A stretch of DNA of 64,000 bases, from the NCBI GenBank assembly GCA_023423975.1, contig JAFAEO010000083.1, forward strand, positions 73,927 through 137,926. The letters are read 5' to 3'. The position numbers were made by a program, and so were the translations under genes. The notes under the pieces were generated by a model. The model worked only from the letters and a program-made list of their open reading frames with translations, had not been told where the DNA came from and searched no databases. This DNA is from Pseudomonadota bacterium (GTDB lineage: Bacteria; Pseudomonadota; Gammaproteobacteria; Burkholderiales; Burkholderiaceae_B). Shown here piece by piece: positions 28,278 through 35,922 of the stretch (its first letter is position 1; each line of letters begins with the position of its first letter).

Positions 28278-29030
28278 ATGGCTGTTCTGGATAATAAAAT
28301 CGCTATTGTCACCGGTGCCGGCAGCGGGTTTGGCGAAGGCATTGCCACCGCTTATATCAATGAAGGCGCAAAAGTCATTGTGGCCGATATCAACGAAGCG
28401 GCCGCCTTGCGCGTTGCCGGTGCGCTCGGGGACAATGCCAGTGCGTTTACTGTCGACGTGTCCAATGGCGAGCAGGTGCGGGCCCTGGTCGCCCATTGCG
28501 TAGACACCTTCGGAGCCCCGGATATCGTAGTCAATAACGCTGCCATTACCCACAAGAACCAGCCCATGCTGGACGTAGACGAAGCGATGTTTGACCGGAT
28601 GTTCGACGTCAACGTCAAGTCGATTTACCATATGGCCCAGGCAGTGGTTCCGGTTATGCGCCAGACCGGTGCCGGCGTCATTCTCAATATCGGCTCAACG
28701 GCAGGGATACGCCCGCGCCCTGGCTTGAGCTGGTACAACGCGTCCAAGGGCGCAGTCAATGTGCTATCCAAATCCATGGCGGTCGAATTGGGCCCCGACA
28801 ATATCCGGGTCAATGCCATTTGCCCGGTCATGGGGATCACCGGCATGTTCGAACTGTTCATGGGCCTGCCCGACACGCCCGAGAACCGCGCCAAATTCAT
28901 TTCATCCATCCCACTGGGCCGGTTTTCCACGCCCAAAGACGTGGCCGCAGCTGCCGTCTTTCTGGCAAGCGATGCCGCTGCGTTCCTGACCGGCGTCGAG
29001 TTGCCGGTCGATGGCGGCCGAACTGTATAA
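28278..29030 (+). CDS. short-chain dehydrogenase/reductase
   Basis: A 250-residue classical SDR. Cofactor motif TGAGSGFG with VADIN (an Asp after the second strand suggests NAD preference), NNAA motif, and catalytic Ser...Tyr-x3-Lys in GSTAGIRPRPGLSWYNASKG. The C-terminus GVELPVDGGRTV is typical. It oxidises an alcohol or reduces a ketone on the imported compound or an intermediate. It lies 31 bases after the aldehyde dehydrogenase with a good ribosome site (AAAGGAA). Confidence 0.93.
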   Translation: MAVLDNKIAIVTGAGSGFGEGIATAYINEGAKVIVADINEAAALRVAGALGDNASAFTVDVSNGEQVRALVAHCVDTFGAPDIVVNNAAITHKNQPMLDVDEAMFDRMFDVNVKSIYHMAQAVVPVMRQTGAGVILNIGSTAGIRPRPGLSWYNASKGAVNVLSKSMAVELGPDNIRVNAICPVMGITGMFELFMGLPDTPENRAKFISSIPLGRFSTPKDVAAAAVFLASDAAAFLTGVELPVDGGRTV

Positions 29031-29042
29031 AGAAAACATGCG

Positions 29043-30167
29043 ATGAAAATCAAAGCAGCCATATTAAGGGCCATCAGCACGCAGCTGCCCTACGCGCAAA
29101 GCCGGCCATTGAGTATTGAAGAGGTGGACCTGAGCGCGCCCGGCGACGGCGAACTGCTTATAAAAATGCAGGCCAGCGGTCTTTGTCATTCAGACCTGTC
29201 GGTCATCAATGGCGATCGCCCCAGGGGGATGCCCATCGTGCTGGGCCATGAAGCCTCGGCCACCGTCATCGAATGCGGGCGCGGCGTCTCCGACCTGAAG
29301 CCAGGCGACCATGTGGTGATGGTGTTCGTGCCCAGCTGCGGTTGCTGCGCACCATGCGCCGAGGGACGACCCGCATTATGCATTCCCGGTGCCGTCGCCA
29401 ATACGGCGGGCACGCTGCTATCTGGCGACAAGCGCCTGTCCCAGGATGGCCAGCCGCTAAACCACCATACCGGTGTTTCGTGCTTTGCAGAATACGCCGT
29501 GGTTTCCCGGCGTTCCTGCGTCAAGGTCACTCGCGATCTTTCCCACAGGGAAGCATCGCTGTTCGGATGTGCCGTTCTCACCGGCGCCGGCGCCGTCATC
29601 AACCGGGCCAGATTGCAGGCCGGTGATACCGCTGCCATCGTCGGCCTGGGCGGTGTCGGCCTGAGCGCGCTGATCGCTGCGGTCGCCTCTGGCGCAAGAA
29701 GAATTGTGGCTGTCGATCTGAGCGACGATAAACTGGCGCTGGCAAAAACGCTGGGGGCAACACACTGTATCAATCCAAAAGTCGTCCAGGACAAGAGCGA
29801 GCTGATCGCGCAGGCCGGCGGTTGCGTAGACTACGGCTTTGATATGGCCGGCGCCGTGCAGGCGTTCGAGACGGCCTATACGCTCACCAAAAGAGGTGGG
29901 GCGACCATCACATCCGGCCTGCCCAATCCCCGGGCAAATTTCGCGCTGCCGTTGGCGCAACTGGTGGGCGAGGAAAGGACGGTGCAAGGCAGTTATCTGG
30001 GGTCCGGCGTACCGTCGCGGGACATTGAAAAATATATAGATCTGTATGTCGCTGGAAAACTACCCGTAGACAAGCTGATGGGACAGACTTTCACACTGGA
30101 CCAGATCAATGAAGGTTTTGATCACCTTGCGTCGGGTAACGGACTGAGAGACACCATCCTCTTTTAG
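29043..30167 (+). CDS. zinc-dependent alcohol dehydrogenase (MDR family)
   Basis: A 374-residue medium-chain alcohol dehydrogenase of the class III-like branch. Catalytic zinc ligands: Cys and His in GLCHSD, GHE, and Cys in FGCAVLTGAGAV. Structural zinc: four Cys in CGCCAPCAEGRPALC with the correct C-x2-C-x2-C-x7-C spacing. NAD fold: VGLGGVGLSA. It follows the SDR by 12 bases. With the aldehyde dehydrogenase it could run alcohol to aldehyde to acid. Confidence 0.94.
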   Translation: MKIKAAILRAISTQLPYAQSRPLSIEEVDLSAPGDGELLIKMQASGLCHSDLSVINGDRPRGMPIVLGHEASATVIECGRGVSDLKPGDHVVMVFVPSCGCCAPCAEGRPALCIPGAVANTAGTLLSGDKRLSQDGQPLNHHTGVSCFAEYAVVSRRSCVKVTRDLSHREASLFGCAVLTGAGAVINRARLQAGDTAAIVGLGGVGLSALIAAVASGARRIVAVDLSDDKLALAKTLGATHCINPKVVQDKSELIAQAGGCVDYGFDMAGAVQAFETAYTLTKRGGATITSGLPNPRANFALPLAQLVGEERTVQGSYLGSGVPSRDIEKYIDLYVAGKLPVDKLMGQTFTLDQINEGFDHLASGNGLRDTILF

Positions 30168-30195
30168 AGTGCAATAACAATCAGGAGACATAACC

Positions 30196-31500
30196 ATGCT
30201 AAAAAAAACCATGCGGCTCATGGCGACGGCGGCGTTCGCCGGCATTGCCATGAGTACCAATGCTTTTGCCCAGGAAAAACCAGCCGAGATCAAGCTGGGC
30301 ATATCCACTTTTCTTTCCGGCTCTGCTTCGGTGTTCGGCGTACCGGCACGTCATGCAGCTGATCTGCTGATCAGCGACATCAATGCGGCCGGCGGCATCG
30401 ATGGCGTCAAGATCGTACCCACCTATATTGACGAAGGCGGTGGTGGCGAAAAGCTGCTTTCCGAGTATCGTCGTCTGGCCGAGAACGGCACCCGCGTATT
30501 TCTTTCTGCCATTTCCAGTGGCAACTGCAACATCATTGCACCGGTGGCCGAAGACCTGAAGACACTCAATATTTTGTGGGATTGCGGCACCGAAAAGGTA
30601 CTGGAAGAGAAAGAATATAAATACGTGGTACGAACCCAGGCCAATGCCACCGCTGAAATGGTCGCATCGGTTCTGTATCTGCTCAAGACAAAGCCGGACT
30701 TCAAGACTCTGGCCATTGTCAATCAGGATTACGCCTGGGGCCGTGATTCCAGAGAGATTTTCCTGGCAACGCTAAAACGCTTCAAGCCTGACGTGCGTGT
30801 CGTCGCGGAAATGTTCCCGAAATTTGGCGCCGCCGATTTCTCTACAGAAATCAGCCGCCTTCAGGCATTGCGGCCGGATGTCATCCTGTCCACTTCCTGG
30901 GGCGGAGATCTGGACAACTTCGTGCGCCAGGCTTCGCAGCGCAATCTGTTCAAAAACTCCACGTTCGTGCTGCCGCTGGCAGAAAGTTCGCTGGAACGCC
31001 TGGGCAGCGCCCTACCGGAAGGCGTGATTGTCGGCGCCCGTGGCGACCACTACTTCTTGCATCCGGAAACCAAGGATGATCCGAAGCACCAGGCCTTCAT
31101 CAAGAAATTTCGTGAAAAAACCAATGCCTATCCGATTTACTCGGTGTACCACATGGTGCAGGCGATCCATGGCCTGAAAGCGGGTTACGAAAAAGCAATC
31201 AAGGATAACGGCGGCAAATGGCCGAGCACCGAACAGGTGGCCGCGGCCATGCACGATGTGCAATTTACTGGCTTTGGTCGCAGCCTGAAAATCGATCGCG
31301 CCGACGGTCAGGCTTACGAGGCGCAATTGCTCGGCATTACCAAGAAAGTGCCTGAGTACCCGTTCGCGGTGCTGGACAAGATGAGTATCTATTCTGGCGA
31401 CAAATTGATCGCGCCGGTCGGTAAGAAATCCATGGAGTGGCTCAGCACCGTCGAGCCGGCAGCGCTGAAGGCGCAAGAAGGCAAGCAGTACGATCACTGA
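30196..31500 (+). CDS. ABC transporter periplasmic substrate-binding protein
   Basis: A 434-residue LivJ/LivK-type (type I fold) binding protein. Signal peptide with cleavage after NAFA (near residue 25). The mature start EIKLGISTFLSGSASVFGVPARHAADLLISDINAAGGIDG is the family signature. It delivers the substrate to LivHMGF. It is placed last, after the three dehydrogenases, with its own Shine-Dalgarno (CAGGAG), which would allow higher expression of the binding protein. No specificity can be deduced; the pocket region SSGNCNI differs from leucine-binding proteins, suggesting a non-leucine ligand. Confidence 0.92.
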   Translation: MLKKTMRLMATAAFAGIAMSTNAFAQEKPAEIKLGISTFLSGSASVFGVPARHAADLLISDINAAGGIDGVKIVPTYIDEGGGGEKLLSEYRRLAENGTRVFLSAISSGNCNIIAPVAEDLKTLNILWDCGTEKVLEEKEYKYVVRTQANATAEMVASVLYLLKTKPDFKTLAIVNQDYAWGRDSREIFLATLKRFKPDVRVVAEMFPKFGAADFSTEISRLQALRPDVILSTSWGGDLDNFVRQASQRNLFKNSTFVLPLAESSLERLGSALPEGVIVGARGDHYFLHPETKDDPKHQAFIKKFREKTNAYPIYSVYHMVQAIHGLKAGYEKAIKDNGGKWPSTEQVAAAMHDVQFTGFGRSLKIDRADGQAYEAQLLGITKKVPEYPFAVLDKMSIYSGDKLIAPVGKKSMEWLSTVEPAALKAQEGKQYDH

Positions 31501-31517
31501 AATCCGCAGCAGCAACA

Positions 31518-31558
31518 GTCAGGGCGTATAGAAGAACTTTTGCACTTAACGCCCTGAC
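31518..31558 (+). repeat. perfect 10-bp inverted repeat after the liv cassette
   Basis: GTCAGGGCGT (31518-31527) and ACGCCCTGAC (31549-31558), separated by 21 bases, lie 18 bases after the stop codon. No T-run follows. It may be an mRNA 3'-end hairpin preceding the true terminator at 31578. Confidence 0.55.
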
Positions 31559-31577
31559 AAAACAGACAGCAAGCAAC

Positions 31578-31632
31578 AACGCTGCGCCTGGTCGTCATGG
31601 ATATCAACGACGCCTGGCTGCAGCGTTTTTTT
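31578..31632 (+). terminator. intrinsic terminator of the liv/dehydrogenase unit
   Basis: The outer stem AACGCTGC/GCAGCGTT with an inner stem GTCGT/ACGAC is followed directly by seven T. It lies 78 bases after the binding-protein stop codon. Confidence 0.7.
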
Positions 31633-31694
31633 ATGTTGCGTCGCTAGCACGAGCGCCTGGCGCATGACTGAAGGCATCTGCGCTATGTGCGCGT

Positions 31695-32891
31695 CTACTG
31701 ATCGCGTACTTTCGTGCCTCGTGCATGCGGCAGGAAATGCCAGAAAATCGCGGCCGAGATAAAACCAAAGCCGCCGGTTAATGCGATACCGGCACCCAGC
31801 GACACCAGCGCCGTCATGCCGGACAACAAAAAGGGGCCGGCGCTGCTGCCCACGTCGCTGATGAGCCGCCAAAGCCCCAGAAACTCGGTGCGCCCATGAT
31901 CGGGAGAGGCGTCCGCCCCCAGCGTCATGTTGATCCCCGAACCAAAACCATTGCCCAGCCCCAACAACATGGCAACCACGATAAACGAGAACACAGTGGT
32001 GGTAAATGGCATTATCACAAGTGAAATACCCATGATCAGGGTGCAGGGCAATGCAACCCACAGCCGCCCCCATTCATCCATGATCTTGCCGGCAGGATAG
32101 AACATCAGCATATCCACGGCCGAGGACAAGCCAAAGATGATCGAAGTTGCCGTCGGACTCAGGCCGATATAATCGGCCCACAACGGGATCACAATCTGCC
32201 TTGCGGCACGCATGGCGCTGATCAACAGGACGGCCAAGCCCAGCGACATGAACACGCCGGCGTGTTCACGGGCAATACGCGCCATGCGGGGTTTGGCTGC
32301 CGACAGGTTCTGCGTCCTGGGCTCGACCTTCAGATCCGGCATATAGTAGGTCAGCACCGTTGAGGCGACCAGCGCAGCCAGCCCCACCCAATAGGCACCG
32401 GACAGCCCTACAAAATGCATCACCCCTGCCCCCACGAACGGCCCGGCAAACATGCCGATACGGTTCACCCCGCCCAGTACCGAGAGCGCCCGGGCGCGCA
32501 TATAAAAAGGCACGGCCTCGATCATATAAGTTTGCCGGGCAAGAAAGAAGACAGAGGTTGACACGCCGATCAGCAACGTCGCCAAGGCCAGCAGCAACGC
32601 ATGATTGGCAAAAATGCACAGCAACAGGGCGACGATGGTGATCGCCGACGCACCCAGCAGCGCGCTTCGCTCGCCCACGCGCGAGGTAATCAGTGCTGCG
32701 GGAATATTGGCCAGCAACGAACCCAGACCAATCAGCGCAATGATCAAGCCCGCCAAGGCAGGCGTAGCACCCAGATCACGGGCGCTCAATGCAATCACCG
32801 GCAAAATCGCACCGTTGGCAAAACCGAAAAGCAGCGAAGGACCGTAAGCAGGAACGGCAATGCTTTTTAAACTGAAACTGCTGTCTGCCAT
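31695..32891 (-). CDS. major facilitator superfamily transporter
   Basis: A 398-residue membrane protein with twelve predicted helices in two halves. The first half shows LLFGFANGAILPVIALSARDLG and the loop GERSALLG between helices 2 and 3, the position of MFS motif A; the second half shows PAGKIMDEWGRLW at the equivalent place. No substrate-specific motif is recognised; drug or metabolite efflux is possible. It is convergent with the binding-protein gene and stands alone. Confidence 0.88.
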   Translation of the reverse strand: MADSSFSLKSIAVPAYGPSLLFGFANGAILPVIALSARDLGATPALAGLIIALIGLGSLLANIPAALITSRVGERSALLGASAITIVALLLCIFANHALLLALATLLIGVSTSVFFLARQTYMIEAVPFYMRARALSVLGGVNRIGMFAGPFVGAGVMHFVGLSGAYWVGLAALVASTVLTYYMPDLKVEPRTQNLSAAKPRMARIAREHAGVFMSLGLAVLLISAMRAARQIVIPLWADYIGLSPTATSIIFGLSSAVDMLMFYPAGKIMDEWGRLWVALPCTLIMGISLVIMPFTTTVFSFIVVAMLLGLGNGFGSGINMTLGADASPDHGRTEFLGLWRLISDVGSSAGPFLLSGMTALVSLGAGIALTGGFGFISAAIFWHFLPHARGTKVRDQ

Positions 32892-32991
32892 GCGGGTGTC
32901 CTTCGTAAAGCTTGATGATAGCCGCTATTTTACCCGGCGCCATGGCAACCATTAGGGTAATGCATGTCTTTTGGCGTCATGCAACTGCCTT

Positions 32992-33237
32992 ATGGGCGTG
33001 CAATTGGATGCCTGGAAGGCGCAGGCTCCACAGATGCTGTCGAGCTTTCGTCGTGACTTTGCCCTCGCCACTCAGGAAGCGGATATTCATGAACTTGTGG
33101 ATGAACTAAAAAGGGGTCGTCAGAGTTCAAAGCGTGACGTGCATACCGGCTGCAACGGCACGCGCAAGCTGATGATCGAAGGCAAAGTCGAGCCGTTCGA
33201 GCACGCTTCGCTAACCATTGGCGCAGATCGACATTAG
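32992..33237 (+). CDS. small hypothetical protein, doubtful
   Basis: An 81-codon open frame from an ATG at 32992 that I do not recognise. The composition is protein-like in the middle (DIHELVDELKRGRQSSKRD), but there is no Shine-Dalgarno and no neighbour on the same strand. It could be a remnant of a lost gene or a chance reading frame. Confidence 0.25.
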   Translation: MGVQLDAWKAQAPQMLSSFRRDFALATQEADIHELVDELKRGRQSSKRDVHTGCNGTRKLMIEGKVEPFEHASLTIGADRH

Positions 33238-33321
33238 CGATCAGTTATTTATGCAAGGCAGAAAGTGGATAATGCCGTACCCTCTTGATTGGGTCAACGA
33301 ACCGTTGTAGACCCGGGCAAT

Positions 33322-33356
33322 AAAAAAGCCGCTACTCCATTTTCAGGCTAGCGGCT
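33322..33356 (-). terminator. intrinsic terminator of tRNA-Lys
   Basis: On the minus strand the stem AGCCGCTA/TAGCGGCT is followed by six T, 27 bases past the tRNA CCA end. Confidence 0.75.
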
Positions 33357-33382
33357 AAGATATTCTTTCTACAAGATTTTCC

Positions 33383-33458
33383 TGGTGGGCTGGGCGAGAC
33401 TCGAACTCGCGACCAATGGATTAAAAGTCCACTGCTCTACCGACTGAGCTACCAGCCC
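33383..33458 (-). tRNA. tRNA-Lys (anticodon UUU)
   Basis: A 76-base tRNA with encoded CCA. The acceptor stem GGGCTGG pairs with CCAGCCC before discriminator A; the D-arm is GCTCAGTCGGTAGAGC; the anticodon loop CTTTTAA gives UUU; the T-arm loop has GTTCGAG. It is a single isolated tRNA with its own terminator, between the GH31 gene and the MFS gene. Confidence 0.97.
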
Positions 33459-33514
33459 AGGAAAGAAAAAGATTATGAAGGAATTCGAACCTACTGTCAA
33501 TACTATTTGCATAA

Positions 33515-33550
33515 TTGCGACAAAGAAATTACTTTTTTTCTTTGTCGCAA
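33515..33550 (-). terminator. 14-bp perfect inverted repeat after the GH31 gene
   Basis: The arms TTGCGACAAAGAAA (33515-33528) and its exact complement (33537-33550) have an 8-base loop and begin 15 bases after the GH31 stop codon. The likely role is terminating the GH31 transcript before the tRNA, although the trailing T-run is short. Confidence 0.5.
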
Positions 33551-33565
33551 CGGGCATCACTACTT

Positions 33566-35764
33566 TTACCGCTCGCGCGAGATACGCACTTCTGCGCCGC
33601 GACGTTTTACTTCCAGACCATCGGACTGAAGAATTTTCAGTCCTTCCAGGCCTTTGATGTAACTGGAGCCCTGCATCTGCATGACGCGAATCTTGTTGCG
33701 CATAACAACCGGGTTATGCATGGGCATGCCGAACATCCAGACCTCGTCCAGAATGCGCGCCGAGTTGAACTCACCCATATGCCGCAGAACCGGCCCCAGA
33801 CACAGCATATGGCCTTCACGGCCAAAGACTGGTACCGAGTCCAGCCCACACTCAACCGTGAGCACCTGGCCGCCCTCATAGCGTTGGTTCAGGTTCAGAT
33901 CCCACCAGGCATCGCCTTCGGGCAAATAAACATTCACCGACGAACCCGGCTGCAGCAGCGGCGCCACCAGCAGCGCCGGACCCAGCATGTATTGCTGGTC
34001 CCAGGCACGCGCCTTGGCATCGTCCGGATACGCCAGCGCCATCATCCGCTGCACCGGCAGGCCGGTGCGCACCGCATCTTCAATGACGCCATTAATATAT
34101 GGGATCAGGCGATAGCGCAGTTCAAGCAATGTCCGGATCTTTGTCTGCACGTCTTCCGGATAGGCGCTGGGCAATAGTGCCGGTGCCGCCTGGAAGGCGA
34201 ACCCGGCAGAAAATACACAGAGACCCAGCATGCGCAGGTACAGCGTCGCATCCAGCGGAGTGTCGCCATCCAGTTGCTCGGCGTTGCCCAGATCGTGCGT
34301 GACCGCGATCACGCCGCTGGCTTGAATTGCCAACGAGTGGCGCAACCACTGTGTCAGCCCCTCCCAGTCATTGGCAGATGCAGGCGTTTTTTGCCAGGCC
34401 ACGCGCTGCACAGCCATAATCAAATCTGCAGAAGGCACCACGCCTTCGGTAGGCGTCTTGTTCATGGAAACGGCATCGAACAGCGCACGGCGCAGCAACA
34501 GCGGATACAACTCTCTGAGCAGCGCTCCGGATTCGCCATTGCGCGCACTTACCGCATCGGGGATCTCTACCGGAAACGAACTGTGGAAAGCCCCAACGCC
34601 TTCGTCGACCAGTTGATGATGCCGCTCAACCCAGAATGCATAAGCATCCTTGTAGGTCAGGTCCAGCAGGCCAAACGGCAGATTGCCGTTTTCCGGCACA
34701 CCATCAAAGACAAAGCCATTACCATCCTGGTCAGTCAGCAGCCAGCCGCGATCTTCCAGATCGTCGAACAGGACCGATTCACGCGGCACACCCGGGAAGG
34801 ATGGCACACTGATTTCAAAAAACTTTTCGCGCAACGCGCCCAGCGTACGGCGCGCATCGTCCATGCGGCTATCATCCCACTCCAGCACCAGCTTGTCTGC
34901 CTGAAACCGGACCATGGAGGGCTGTGCAAAATCCAGCACATCCAGTGAAAACTGGGCCTGTCGCAGCGCTTCGGCCTGTTCAATAAAGGTTGGCGTAGCC
35001 TGGTCAGGCTGCTGCTTGAGCCATGCACCCATGGCCCACAACGGCGGCTGGCCAGCACGACCGGTGAGCGCGGAATATTGATTGAAAATTTCCGGGACAT
35101 CGCCAGCAAACAGAAACAGGTCAAAGACCTGACCATCAATGAAAATCTGATAGGTGCCCGGATTATCTTCTGTGCCAGGATCGTGCATGACCCGCTCAAG
35201 CGAGTTCACGTATACTCCCCAGCCCCTGGGATTCCAGGCCAGCGGCAAATAACGGAAGTCGTTCAGGTCAGACACAATTTCCACGCCGCGACGATTAAAG
35301 TCGCCGGCGGTTTCACCAAGCCCGAAAACCGGTTCGTTGTCCGGCAGATCGAACATGACTGACCAATGGGCTGGCTGTCCGGCTTCGGACTCCATGACCA
35401 GCGGCGTCTCGAAGCCATCATCGGTACGCAAAATACATGTGTCGCCACGGAACAGCGAAATGGTCAGCGGACTGTTGCAGATCACCAGAGACACATCGCC
35501 CTGAGTGAAACGCCAGCCGGACTCATCGATCAGAGACTCGGTGAGCATCTCACCGATGCACTCTTCACGAGCGATGGTCAGTGCCTGGCGTTGCTTTTGG
35601 CGCGCGGTTTGTTTTTCTTCGGAAAGCCTGTCGGGCAACCCTGCCAGGATCCTGAATACGCCCGGGCTATGAGCCTCGACACGCAATAATAAATCAGTGT
35701 CCGTAGAAAACTCGGCATGCGTTGCATGAGCGGACTTGAATACAAGACGATCAAATTGAATCAC
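33566..35764 (-). CDS. GH31-family protein, probable pseudoenzyme
   Basis: A 732-residue protein with the layout of YicI-like glycoside hydrolases (alpha-glucosidase/xylosidase). The N-terminal beta-sandwich contains FGLGETAGDFNRRG. A TIM barrel follows, and the C-terminal region QYMLGPALLVAPLLQPGSSVNVYLPEG matches the post-barrel sandwich well. Both catalytic acids appear lost. Where active enzymes have the nucleophile in TDFGE this protein has SSFPVE (Ser396), and at the acid/base Asp of the WGGD segment it reads TPASA (about Ala462). TH-D-LG (VTHDLGNAEQ) still marks the SHDIGG strand. The start is a GTG at 35764. A sugar-binding or regulatory role, or a different mechanism, is inference. 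Confidence 0.8.
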   Translation of the reverse strand: MIQFDRLVFKSAHATHAEFSTDTDLLLRVEAHSPGVFRILAGLPDRLSEEKQTARQKQRQALTIAREECIGEMLTESLIDESGWRFTQGDVSLVICNSPLTISLFRGDTCILRTDDGFETPLVMESEAGQPAHWSVMFDLPDNEPVFGLGETAGDFNRRGVEIVSDLNDFRYLPLAWNPRGWGVYVNSLERVMHDPGTEDNPGTYQIFIDGQVFDLFLFAGDVPEIFNQYSALTGRAGQPPLWAMGAWLKQQPDQATPTFIEQAEALRQAQFSLDVLDFAQPSMVRFQADKLVLEWDDSRMDDARRTLGALREKFFEISVPSFPGVPRESVLFDDLEDRGWLLTDQDGNGFVFDGVPENGNLPFGLLDLTYKDAYAFWVERHHQLVDEGVGAFHSSFPVEIPDAVSARNGESGALLRELYPLLLRRALFDAVSMNKTPTEGVVPSADLIMAVQRVAWQKTPASANDWEGLTQWLRHSLAIQASGVIAVTHDLGNAEQLDGDTPLDATLYLRMLGLCVFSAGFAFQAAPALLPSAYPEDVQTKIRTLLELRYRLIPYINGVIEDAVRTGLPVQRMMALAYPDDAKARAWDQQYMLGPALLVAPLLQPGSSVNVYLPEGDAWWDLNLNQRYEGGQVLTVECGLDSVPVFGREGHMLCLGPVLRHMGEFNSARILDEVWMFGMPMHNPVVMRNKIRVMQMQGSSYIKGLEGLKILQSDGLEVKRRGAEVRISRER

Positions 35765-35922
35765 GTGAGTTCTTTTCAGTGAGGGGAAAATACCGGAGCA
35801 TGGAAACGGGCAAGAGATTCCCTAAAAACGCTTATTTTGACTCATTTACCACACAAAATAAAATCAATTTCGTGTTTTGGCTAAAAAACAAAGCAGACCG
35901 GCCCGTTTTCCATGCGATTTTT

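Larger units (their letters stand above)
32892..33382. other. gap between the MFS gene and tRNA-Lys
   Basis: About 490 bases containing the MFS leader, a weak open frame at 32992-33237 and the tRNA-Lys terminator at 33322-33356. Nothing else is recognisable. Confidence 0.5.
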
